This document shows, one piece after another, positions 18,694 through 26,190 of a stretch of DNA of 64,000 nt. Position numbers and translations under genes: made by a program. Under the pieces are notes generated by a model that worked only from the letters and a program-made list of their open reading frames with translations, ran no database searches and was not told the DNA's origin. The DNA is taken from the NCBI GenBank assembly GCA_002694985.1, contig NZNS01000010.1:457392-521391 (forward strand), in the 5' to 3' direction. The stretch comes from Parvibaculum sp. (GTDB lineage: Bacteria > Pseudomonadota > Alphaproteobacteria > Parvibaculales > Parvibaculaceae). Within the stretch, counting starts at the first letter, position 1; each line of letters opens with the position of its first letter.

Positions 18694-18711
18694 TTAGGGT
18701 CAATACCCTAA
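18694..18711. promoter_or_regulatory. Palindromic operator candidate upstream of EthA-like gene
   Basis: TTAGGGT and ACCCTAA form a perfect 7-bp inverted repeat separated by CAAT. It lies in the AT-rich leader 74-91 bp upstream of the BVMO start, where a promoter is expected. Nearby copies of TTGACCC/GACCCCA add a repeated look. The size and symmetry fit a TetR- or GntR-type repressor; no such regulator gene is adjacent in this window. Confidence 0.5.
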
Positions 18712-18896
18712 TTTGGTTCAGGTGCGATTAAATTGACGCAGGGCAAGCCTTCCCGGAGATCGGCTTCGGATCACAACATGCTGCTTTTATCAGCAGACAG
18801 AGCATCGGCAGCAAAGCAGAAGCAGGCAGAGGCCGAAACACCTTTGGGCAAGCGGGAAATATCGTGGCGGGAAGGGCATGGAAGGCCAGACCGGTC

Positions 18897-18971
18897 TGGC
18901 TGGGGCGGGAGGGTTCGAACCTCCGAATGGCGGGATCAAAACCCGCTGCCTTACCACTTGGCTACGCCCCA
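18897..18971 (-). tRNA. tRNA-Gln (anticodon TTG)
   Basis: Acceptor arms TGGGGCG and CGCCCCA pair over seven bases. The D arm (GCCAAGTGGTAAGGC), anticodon stem GCGGG/CCCGC around loop TTTTGAT, and T arm GGAGG-TTCGAAC-CCTCC are all intact, and GCCA is encoded at the 3' end. Anticodon TTG reads CAA and CAG glutamine codons. Confidence 0.97.
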
Positions 18972-19152
18972 GCAGGACCGCGAGGCCCGATATAAACGGC
19001 CTTGCGAAACGCGGCGGAACATACCGGCATCGCTCCGGGGGTGCAACCGGATGCAGCGCTTGCCGATTCAGGCGGAAAGTGGGGCCGCCCTGCCCCGTTC
19101 GCGCTTGCGGCCCCGGGGTTTGACGGCTATAACGCCGCCTCGAATTGGCGAG

Positions 19153-19229
19153 CGGAGTGTGGCGCAGTCTGGTAGCGCACCTCGTTCGGGACGAGGGGGT
19201 CGCAGGTTCGAATCCTGCCACTCCGACCA
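19153..19229 (+). tRNA. tRNA-Pro (anticodon CGG)
   Basis: Acceptor arms CGGAGTG and CACTCCG pair fully; anticodon stem CCTCG/CGAGG encloses loop TTCGGGA; T arm GCAGG-TTCGAAT-CCTGC is intact and ACCA is encoded. The first base C, pairing with G, is typical of tRNA-Pro. It is divergent from tRNA-Gln and has its own terminator. Confidence 0.97.
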
Positions 19230-19252
19230 CTAAAAGACGCCAATTCATAATA

Positions 19253-19294
19253 AAAGGCTCCCAGCGCTCATCGGCGCGGGAGCCTTTGTTTGTT
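19253..19294 (+). terminator. Terminator of tRNA-Pro
   Basis: AAAGGCTCCC pairs with GGGAGCCTTT across a 15-base GC-rich loop, followed by GTTTGTTT. It starts 24 bp after the tRNA CCA end. Confidence 0.8.
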
Positions 19295-19318
19295 TCGGAT
19301 CGTGGATTCCCGCTGGCT

Positions 19319-19495
19319 CTACCAGCCCAGCAGGCCGCCGATCAGGTCGAGAATAGAACCGACGGCACCGCCGTCGCCCGGCGCGCAGGCATGGACCGGC
19401 TTGGCGCTCATGAGAAAAGCCACCGAGCCTGCACCCGCTGCAAGCATGACTGCCGAGGCCGTCATTTTCAGACGGGTCAACCGAAATAGTTTCAT
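19319..19495 (-). CDS. Small exported hypothetical protein (58 residues)
   Basis: The ATG at 19495 (MKLFRLTRLKMTASAVMLAA) opens a typical Sec signal: basic start, hydrophobic core through AFLMSA, and a possible cleavage after PVHA, leaving about 25 residues with one Cys and a Gly-rich, hydrophobic end (SILDLIGGLLGW). A GGGGA lies ten bases upstream. No family recognised. It faces away from the convergent tRNA-Pro terminator. The signal peptide makes a real gene likely, but function is unknown. Confidence 0.5.
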   Translation of the reverse strand: MKLFRLTRLKMTASAVMLAAGAGSVAFLMSAKPVHACAPGDGGAVGSILDLIGGLLGW

Positions 19496-19604
19496 AACAA
19501 GACATCCCCTGTAGCTGTTGAGTAGCATCGGCTACCGTCAGCAAAATGCGGGCCGGAACAGCGGCCCCACCGCCGGTAACGATAAAGTTGCGAGGAATCT
19601 CCCG

Positions 19605-20240
19605 ATGGCCGTCACCCTTTACGACTTCACCGCCGCGCCGAGCCCGCGCCGCGCGCGCATCCTGCTCGCGGAGAAGGGAATCGCCCATGAAACGGTGCAG
19701 GTCGACCTCACCAAGGCCGAACAGCTCAGCGAGGCCTATCGCAAGATCAACCCCGCCTGCACGGTGCCCGCCCTGAAACTCGAAGACGGCACGATCCTCA
19801 CGGAAAATATCGGCATCGCCGCCTGGGCCGAAGAGATCTCATCCCAGCCCCGCCTTCTCGGTGCCACCCCTGTCGAAAAGGGCCTCGTATTCAGCTGGAA
19901 TGCACGAATCGAATTCGAGGGCTTCATGCCCATCGCCGAAATCCTGCGCAACACGTCGAAGGGCATGGCCGGCCGCGCCCTTCCCGGCCCCATCGACCTG
20001 CCGCAGATTCCCGAACTGGCGGCGCGCGGCTCGCAACGTCTCACACACTTCTTCGACATGCTGAACGAGCGTCTCCAGGGTCGCGACTACATTGCCATCG
20101 ACAGCTTCTCACTCGCCGACATCACGGCACTTGTCTGCATCGACTTCGCAAAATGGGTGAAGCACGAACCGAAGCCGGAGCACACCGACCTGCTGCGCTG
20201 GTACGCGACGGTGTCGGCCCGGCCCAGCGCCAAGGCGTGA
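19605..20240 (+). CDS. Glutathione S-transferase family protein
   Basis: The 211-residue protein has an N-terminal thioredoxin-like domain (MAVTLYDFTAAPSPRRARIL) with the cis-Pro motif CTVPALKLEDGTILTEN near residues 50-66, and an all-helical C-terminal domain with SLADITALVCIDF, the usual N-capping Asp motif. Such enzymes conjugate or isomerise electrophiles with glutathione in the cytoplasm. The ATG at 19605 begins exactly at the fold. It precedes the B12 riboswitch and has no clear link to it. Confidence 0.87.
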   Translation: MAVTLYDFTAAPSPRRARILLAEKGIAHETVQVDLTKAEQLSEAYRKINPACTVPALKLEDGTILTENIGIAAWAEEISSQPRLLGATPVEKGLVFSWNARIEFEGFMPIAEILRNTSKGMAGRALPGPIDLPQIPELAARGSQRLTHFFDMLNERLQGRDYIAIDSFSLADITALVCIDFAKWVKHEPKPEHTDLLRWYATVSARPSAKA

Positions 20241-20289
20241 AACCACGCATTTGACAGAAGCCCCCTCCCCCCTATGATGCGCCCACTCG

Positions 20290-20508
20290 ATGGTTCCGAG
20301 GGACGTCCTTTGAAGGCTTTGAAGGGCGCATCCGAGGAGGCAAGAGGGAACAGGGTGAGGCGAAAGCCAATGCCCTGGCTGCCCCCGCAACTGTAAGCGG
20401 CGAGGCTTCGTTCCAATCATGTCACTGGCTGCCACGGTCCTTTCAAGGGCTGGCATCCCGGGAAGACGGAACGATGCCCACGACCCGCGAGCCAGGAGAC
20501 CTGCCAGC
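20290..20508 (+). promoter_or_regulatory. Cobalamin (adenosylcobalamin) riboswitch
   Basis: All hallmark blocks appear in order: AGAGGGAAC, GGTGAGGCGAAAGCC, the core GCTGCCCCCGCAACTGTAAG, CACTGGCTGCC, CCGGGAAGACGG, and the B12 box GCCAGGAGACCTGCC near 20491-20505. It lies about 170 bp upstream of a BtuB-like receptor gene on the same strand. Known members of the family shut down expression when cobalamin is bound, so the receptor is expected to be made when B12 is scarce. Confidence 0.95.
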
Positions 20509-20676
20509 GAGTTCGTCATCTGCCGTGGCCGGGGGTGTGCCAGGGGGACGTCGATCCGCTGGCATTCTGCCTTTCGGCAATGAGCCGTCTGGATTTCCGT
20601 TTCCATGTCTCTCTCCCCGCGCACCGGCGCCATGCGGCCGGGGTGGCCGCGCAAGAGAGACAGGATTCTGAACTCA

Positions 20677-22653
20677 ATGACCATCAAAGGCTGGGGGGCC
20701 TGCGCAGCCCTCACACTTGCGGCATTCGCCGCTACCTCTGCACATGCGGACGAGGCAACCGTCACACCGGAACTTCTCGTATCAGCGGGCGTCGAACCCA
20801 TTCCCACCAAGGAAGTCTCAAGCTCCTACACCATCGTCACGGCGGAAGAGATCGAGAAATTCCAGTACCAGGACGTCACCGACGCACTCCGCTCCGTGCC
20901 GGGGCTCCATGTCGTGCCTTCCGGTGCGCGTGGCACGGTGACATCGGTCTTCACGCGCGGCGCGAATTCCAACCAGACGCTCGTGCTCGTGAACGGCATG
21001 CCGATCAACGATCCTTCCTCGCCCGGCGGGGCGACCAATCTCGCCGGCATTCCGCTCGACAATGTGGCCCGCATCGAAGTCGTGCGCGGTCCGCAATCGG
21101 CTCTTTACGGCAGCCAGGCCATCGGCGGCGTCATCAACATCATCACCAAGTCGGGGGCGGGCGAACCGTCGGTGACGGCGCGCATCGAAGGCGGCACGCT
21201 CGGTACGCTCAACACCTATGCGAGCACCGGCGGCACCTTCGGCGCGACCGACTATTTCTTTTCGCTCTCACGTGAGGATACGGACGGCAATGACATCACG
21301 CCTACCCGCCTTCGCGATACCCGCGGCGAAGAAGAAGACGGTACGGAAACGCTTTCCGCTTCCGGCCGTATCGGCACGACGTTCAACGAGAATGTGAGCG
21401 GCTCCATCTTCGTTCAGTATACGGATGCCGAAGCCGATACGGATTCCGACGGTTCGACCGCCGGCTTTGCCAGCGTCTACCAGAACTTCGACAGTCTCTT
21501 CGAATCGAAGCGTCTCTTCATTGGCGGCGACCTTTCGGGACGCTTCCTCGACGGCAAGTGGCGGCCGCACTTCTCGCTGGGCTACACGGACCAGAAATCG
21601 GAATCGAGCGACAATCCCGACCCCGGCGGCTCGATCTATCTCGACCGCACGACAAATGAGGGCCAGACCATCAAGGCTGCATTCGACAACGCCTTCGACC
21701 TCACGCCGGAACAGACGCTCTCCTTTGGCGGCAGCTATACGCGCGACAAGTTCGAATCGAGCGGCTACCGCGATCTCGGCGGCTTCGTCATCACGCAATC
21801 TTCGGATGCGAAGACGGATGCCTTCGCCCTCTATGCCGGCGACCACATAAGTGTTGGCGATCGCTTCTTCGCCACGATCAGCGCTCGCTACGACATGCCG
21901 GAAGATATGGAGGACCGTTTCACCTTCACCTTCGCCCCCGGCATCTACAACCCGGAGACGGATACGCGCGTCACTGTTTCCTACGGCACGGGCTTCAAGA
22001 CGCCCTCGCTTTATCAGCGTTACGGCTTCGACGTGAACACGTTTGGCGGCTTCCCGTCGGGCGTCTATAGGGGTAATCCCGACCTCGCGCCCGAAAAAAG
22101 CCGGGGTTTTGAAGTCGGTCTCGAACAAGGCTTCGGCAGCGATGTCCGCACGGGTGCCACCTGGTTCGAAACGAAGATCGAGGATGCAATCTCCATCGTC
22201 TTTGTCGGCGCCAACTCGACCGCCATCAATATCGACGAACTCGATACCAAAGGCGTCGAAGCCTTCATCGAGTACAATCCGTTTACGGAACTGACCACGC
22301 GTCTGGACTACACGTTGACGATCGTGAATTCCGATCAGTTCGCGAGTTCGATGGTTCGCCGCCCGCGTCACCAGCTGAACTTCACGGCAAGCTGGGAAGT
22401 CATTCCCGGCACGGTCCTTTCGACCAATACGGAGTGGGTGGACATCGACCGCGACATCCCGCGCGACGGTTTCGGCTTCTATCTCGATCCCGGACCCTAC
22501 ACGGTCGTGAACATTGCCGGATCGCATCGCCTCACGGACAATGTGAAGCTCACGGCGCGGGTGAACAACCTGCTCGACGCGCATTACGAGCCGGCCAACG
22601 GCTTCGTGGCGCCGGGCATCGAAGCCCTGGCGGGCGTCGAAGTCACTTTCTGA
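20677..22653 (+). CDS. btuB: TonB-dependent vitamin B12 receptor, BtuB-like
   Basis: The 658-residue outer-membrane protein has a signal peptide (residues 1-24, cleavage after SAHA), a plug domain with IVTAEEIEKFQYQDVTDALR, GPQSALYGSQAIGGVINIIT, and a beta barrel ending in Phe. It takes up cobalamin into the periplasm with energy from TonB-ExbBD. The cobalamin riboswitch directly upstream supports the substrate better than the protein sequence alone. The ATG at 20677 was chosen because the signal peptide starts there. No btuCDF or B12-synthesis genes lie nearby. Confidence 0.9.
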   Translation: MTIKGWGACAALTLAAFAATSAHADEATVTPELLVSAGVEPIPTKEVSSSYTIVTAEEIEKFQYQDVTDALRSVPGLHVVPSGARGTVTSVFTRGANSNQTLVLVNGMPINDPSSPGGATNLAGIPLDNVARIEVVRGPQSALYGSQAIGGVINIITKSGAGEPSVTARIEGGTLGTLNTYASTGGTFGATDYFFSLSREDTDGNDITPTRLRDTRGEEEDGTETLSASGRIGTTFNENVSGSIFVQYTDAEADTDSDGSTAGFASVYQNFDSLFESKRLFIGGDLSGRFLDGKWRPHFSLGYTDQKSESSDNPDPGGSIYLDRTTNEGQTIKAAFDNAFDLTPEQTLSFGGSYTRDKFESSGYRDLGGFVITQSSDAKTDAFALYAGDHISVGDRFFATISARYDMPEDMEDRFTFTFAPGIYNPETDTRVTVSYGTGFKTPSLYQRYGFDVNTFGGFPSGVYRGNPDLAPEKSRGFEVGLEQGFGSDVRTGATWFETKIEDAISIVFVGANSTAINIDELDTKGVEAFIEYNPFTELTTRLDYTLTIVNSDQFASSMVRRPRHQLNFTASWEVIPGTVLSTNTEWVDIDRDIPRDGFGFYLDPGPYTVVNIAGSHRLTDNVKLTARVNNLLDAHYEPANGFVAPGIEALAGVEVTF

Positions 22654-22672
22654 GGAACGCCCGCTACAAAAC

Positions 22673-22705
22673 AAAAGGCGCGGGGAGCGACCCCCGCGCC
22701 TTTTT
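22673..22705 (+). terminator. Rho-independent terminator after btuB
   Basis: AAAAGGCGCGGGG pairs perfectly with CCCCGCGCCTTTT and is followed by T5. It lies 20 bp after the btuB stop and separates it from the DUF2946 cassette. Confidence 0.9.
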
Positions 22706-22722
22706 CATTTCCGCCGCCGCAA

Positions 22723-22838
22723 CTACCGGCCCGTGAAATTCGCCGCGCGCGCTTCTCCACGAAATGCGCGGCGCCTTCCTTGAAGTCGGCGCTGTCGAAG
22801 CTTTTCTGCATCTCGCTGTCGCCCGCCCCGTCTTTGCC
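22723..22838 (-). pseudogene. Enoyl-CoA hydratase (crotonase) C-terminal fragment
   Basis: The minus strand encodes only the last 37 or so residues of a crotonase: GDSEMQKSFDSADFKEGAAH, then FVEKRA. After a 2-base slip in a GCGCGCG run it continues AANFTGR and a stop at 22723. The word DFKEGxxxFxEKRxxxFTGR is the usual tail of enoyl-CoA hydratases of about 260 residues. Nothing upstream of 22838 matches, so the rest of the gene is deleted. It marks an old recombination edge between btuB and the copper-type cassette. Confidence 0.7.
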
Positions 22839-22968
22839 GAGCTTGACCCGGCAAAGACGAGATGGCGGTTTAACGCCCCCACCCTCCACCGTGCAACGGG
22901 GGCACATGCGACAAACTGCGCTTTTCGAAACTATGGCGCTGCGGCTTTTCCCGGCGTATGTTTTTTTT

Positions 22969-23367
22969 ATGGGGAAGACGCAAACATATGGGCACAAGCC
23001 GCTCGCCCGCCTCGGTACCGTACAGGTGCTGGCGCTGCTTGCGATGTTCTTTCATATCGCCTCGCCCCTAGCGCTTCAGCTCGCCACTCCTTCGACGGAT
23101 GGTCTTTTCCAGACCGTTATCTGTTCCGGCGGCGTTACGCAGACGGTCTATCTCGACGAACAGGGAAACCCCGTCGAGCCGGTCGCCCCTGCCTCAAGCT
23201 CACATGACTGCAAATCCTGCATTCATCATTGCGGTGCTGCTGCGCTTTCCACCATCTTCGCTCTCGGCGCACCGTCATGGGCGCTCCCCGCGCCTCTGCG
23301 TGTTGCCTATGCCGCGCTCTCTGGCAGTGTTTCTGTCAGCAACCATTCCCGCGCGCCTCCTGCCTGA
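22969..23367 (+). CDS. DUF2946-type small membrane/periplasmic protein with Cys/His cluster
   Basis: The 132-residue product has one hydrophobic segment (TVQVLALLAMFFHIASPLAL), a central polar part and a metal-binding-looking cluster HDCKSCIHHCG, then a second hydrophobic stretch. This is the layout of DUF2946 proteins, often encoded next to TonB-dependent copper receptors. It lies 87 bp upstream of such a receptor. The start is uncertain: ATGs at 22906 and 22933 are in frame upstream; 22969 is chosen because the charged N terminus begins there. Role in copper handling is inference. Confidence 0.65.
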   Translation: MGKTQTYGHKPLARLGTVQVLALLAMFFHIASPLALQLATPSTDGLFQTVICSGGVTQTVYLDEQGNPVEPVAPASSSHDCKSCIHHCGAAALSTIFALGAPSWALPAPLRVAYAALSGSVSVSNHSRAPPA

Positions 23368-23454
23368 TTTAGCGCGACCTTCCGCAAGTCTTTTATAAAA
23401 CGACGCCTGCAGCGCGCTCCGCTAGCGGGCGCATATCCTTTTCAGGCAGGAAAC

Positions 23455-25584
23455 ATGAAGAACTCTCTCCCGCTTGGGGGCGTGGCTCTGGCCGCGCTCC
23501 TTTCTGCGATTGTTACCCCCGCTTATGCGGCGGAAGATGAAGCGGTCATCCTTCCGGAAATCGTCGTGGAGGGCGAAGACTTCGCCACTCCCCTTTCCGG
23601 TCTTGCCGATCCTTCCTTCTCGCCCGGCACACTCACCGTTCCCGGCGTCGCGCAAGCGCAGCAGGAAATGTCGCTCATTCCCGGCGCCGTCTCCCTCATT
23701 CCGGCAACCCGCTATCAGGACATCTACGCGCACAACTTCGAGGATGTGATGGATTTCACGCCCGGCGTCTATGCGCGCAAGCGCTTTGGCGCCGAGGTCC
23801 GCCTTTCCATTCGCGGCTCCGGCCTTTCACGCTCCTATCACATGCGCGGCCTCGAAATCCTGCAGGATGGCGTTCCCTATAACCTTGCGGACGGCGCTGC
23901 CGATTTTCAGGAAATCGATCCGCTCATCGCGCAACACATCGAAGTCTATAAAGGCGGCAACGGCCTTCGCTTCGGTTCGGCAACGCTGGGCGGCGCAGTA
24001 AATTTCGTCACGCCCACCGCACATACGGCGCAGGCCGAAAATCTTGTCCGTCTCGAAGGCGGAAGCTACGGCACGGCCCGCATCCACACCGAAACCGCGC
24101 GCATTCTCGGCAATACGGATTTCTTTGCCGCCATGAGCGCCAATTATGCAGACGGCTTCCGCCAGCAGGAATCGGAAGAGAGTATCCGTTTCTCTGCCAA
24201 TCTCGGTCATCGTTTCAACGACGCGGCCGAGACGCGCTTCTATCTCGTCTCCAACACTGTCGACCAGGAACTGCCAGGCACGCTGACGCTGGCGCAGGCG
24301 GAGAACACACCGGAACTCGCAAACCCCGGCAACATCGCGCTCAACCAGCAGCGCAATGTCCGCTCCCTTCGCATTGCGAACAAGACGACGCTGACGCTTG
24401 ATGAAAGCTCGACCCTCGATTTCGGTGGCTATGCCGGTTACAAGCGTCTCTACCATCCGATCTTCCGTGTACTCGACCAGCGCGGGCCGCTTGCCGGTCT
24501 CTTCGCGCGCTACAACACGGAAAGCCTTGTTGCGGGGCACCGCAACGTGCTCACCGTCGGCGGCGATTTCTCCTGGGGCGAGGTCGACGCCAAGCAATAT
24601 GCAAACCTTTCCGGTTCACGCGGCGCCTTGCTCGCGAGCGGCACGCAAACCTCGGCCAATCTGAAGATCTACGCCGAGAACCATTTCTATGTGGTTGAGG
24701 ATGTGGCGCTGGTTGGCGGGTTGCAGGCCATTCACTCCTACAGGAAATTCACCAACGACCTCGCGCCCGCGCAGAGCGACAGCACGGATTTCACCTCCGT
24801 GAGCCCGAAAGCCGGCGTCCTCTGGGACGTGACAGAGACGGCGCAGGTCTATGGCAATGTTACGCGCAGCTATGAGCCGCCGACCTTCTCCGAACTCGTG
24901 CAGGCGACCGTCTTCCAGTTCGTACCGCTCGATCCGCAGCGCGCGGTTACGGCAGAGATCGGCACGCGCGGCACCGCGAAGAACATCGCATGGGACATTG
25001 CCGCCTATCGTGCCCGGGTGAAAGGCGAGCTCATCAACTACACGGTGAGCCCCGGTATACCCGCAACCACCTTCAACGCCGACGAGACGATCCATCAGGG
25101 CGTCGAGGCCTCGCTCACGCTCGATCTGGGCGCGTGGGGATTGCGGAATCTGCCGGACGGCGACCGTCTCCTCTTCGAGCAGGCCTATATGTATAGCGAC
25201 TTCGCCTTCGACGGCGACACGACCTATGGCGACAACAAGCTCGCGGGTATGCCGCCCCATGTCTATGTCGCGGCGCTCCGTTACAAGTCGGTGTCCGCCA
25301 ACGGTCTTGGGTGGGACATCGCTCCGAAAATGGAATGGGTGCCGGATGGCGGCTATGTCGATTACGCCAACCGGCTCAAGGCGCCGGGCTACACCACTTT
25401 CGGTGTCGAGGGCGGCATCGATCTCATGAAGGGTGTGCGTCTCTTCGTCGACGCCCGCAACCTGACCGACAAGCACTATGTCTCGACCTACAGCAACATC
25501 ACCGATGCAGCTCTGGCCGCAACCAACGTCTTCTATCCGGGCGAAGGACGCAGTGTCTTTGCCGGGCTGAAGATAGCCTTCTGA
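23455..25584 (+). CDS. TonB-dependent receptor, candidate copper or metal-chelate receptor
   Basis: The 709-residue protein has a signal peptide (1-25, cleavage after PAYA), an N-proximal ILPEIVVEGE stretch that may serve as TonB box, a plug (VMDFTPGVYARKRFG, SIRGSGLSRSYHMRGLEILQ, YKGGNGLRFGSATLGGAVNF) and a beta barrel ending in Phe (GLKIAF). It imports a ligand across the outer membrane using TonB. The plug resembles the FecA-like class, yet the neighbours (DUF2946 upstream, YcnI-like protein 14 bp downstream) are those of copper-acquisition loci. The substrate is therefore inferred as copper, with ferric chelates possible. Confidence 0.82.
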   Translation: MKNSLPLGGVALAALLSAIVTPAYAAEDEAVILPEIVVEGEDFATPLSGLADPSFSPGTLTVPGVAQAQQEMSLIPGAVSLIPATRYQDIYAHNFEDVMDFTPGVYARKRFGAEVRLSIRGSGLSRSYHMRGLEILQDGVPYNLADGAADFQEIDPLIAQHIEVYKGGNGLRFGSATLGGAVNFVTPTAHTAQAENLVRLEGGSYGTARIHTETARILGNTDFFAAMSANYADGFRQQESEESIRFSANLGHRFNDAAETRFYLVSNTVDQELPGTLTLAQAENTPELANPGNIALNQQRNVRSLRIANKTTLTLDESSTLDFGGYAGYKRLYHPIFRVLDQRGPLAGLFARYNTESLVAGHRNVLTVGGDFSWGEVDAKQYANLSGSRGALLASGTQTSANLKIYAENHFYVVEDVALVGGLQAIHSYRKFTNDLAPAQSDSTDFTSVSPKAGVLWDVTETAQVYGNVTRSYEPPTFSELVQATVFQFVPLDPQRAVTAEIGTRGTAKNIAWDIAAYRARVKGELINYTVSPGIPATTFNADETIHQGVEASLTLDLGAWGLRNLPDGDRLLFEQAYMYSDFAFDGDTTYGDNKLAGMPPHVYVAALRYKSVSANGLGWDIAPKMEWVPDGGYVDYANRLKAPGYTTFGVEGGIDLMKGVRLFVDARNLTDKHYVSTYSNITDAALAATNVFYPGEGRSVFAGLKIAF

Positions 25585-25598
25585 GAGGATCAGCAATC

Positions 25599-26135
25599 AT
25601 GAAACACTTCATTGCAACACTTGCAGCTGCCGTGGCTCTCGCCACGGCGGCCCCCGCCGCCGCGCATGTCGTCCTTGACGAGCCGATGGCCTCTGCTGGC
25701 GCCTATTACAAGGCGGTCTTCCGCGTTCCTCACGGTTGTGACGGTTCGCCGACCACTTCCGTCTCGGTTCGTATTCCCGAAGGCGTCATCGCCGTGAAGC
25801 CGCAGCCGAAACCGGGCTGGACGGTAAAGACCGAAACCGCGCCCTATGCCGCAGCCTATCAAATCCACGGCAAGGAAGTCTCTGAAGGCGTGGTCGAGGT
25901 CACATGGGAGGGCGGACCGCTTCCAGACGACATGTTCGACGAATTCGCGCTGACCATGAAGCTACCGGACGACAAGGAAACGATGATGATCTTCTTCCCG
26001 GTCACGCAGACTTGCGAGGAAGGCGCCATTTCCTGGGACGAGTTCCCTGCGCCCGGCGTTGATCCGCATTCGCTTGCCCATCCGGCACCGGCGCTGATGC
26101 TGCATCATGGCGAGGGTCACGAACATCACCATTGA
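25599..26135 (+). CDS. YcnI-like (DUF1775) copper-binding periplasmic protein
   Basis: The 178-residue protein has a signal peptide ending APAAA, so the mature protein begins with His23 (HVVLDEPMASAGAYYK). In Bacillus YcnI the N-terminal His amine coordinates Cu(II) in a monohistidine brace. The domain continues with FRVPHGCDGSPTTSVSVRIP and ends in a His-rich tail (HHGEGHEHHH). It has no C-terminal membrane anchor, unlike Gram-positive YcnI, in line with a periplasmic protein. It is 14 bp after the receptor stop with GAGAGGA ahead of its ATG, so they are co-transcribed. Confidence 0.85.
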   Translation: MKHFIATLAAAVALATAAPAAAHVVLDEPMASAGAYYKAVFRVPHGCDGSPTTSVSVRIPEGVIAVKPQPKPGWTVKTETAPYAAAYQIHGKEVSEGVVEVTWEGGPLPDDMFDEFALTMKLPDDKETMMIFFPVTQTCEEGAISWDEFPAPGVDPHSLAHPAPALMLHHGEGHEHHH

Positions 26136-26190
26136 TGCTTCCTCATGCCTATCTGCTAGTCTTCTCCCGAACGAATGACAGGAGGAAGCA

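Noticed and set aside
21268..22674. 468-codon minus-strand open frame over btuB
   Set aside because: It is antisense to a riboswitch-controlled receptor with signal peptide and plug motifs.
19153..26135. tRNA-linked genomic island
   Set aside because: No integrase, no attachment-site repeat of the tRNA-Pro 3' end and no clear base-composition shift were seen; only the crotonase fragment hints at an edge.
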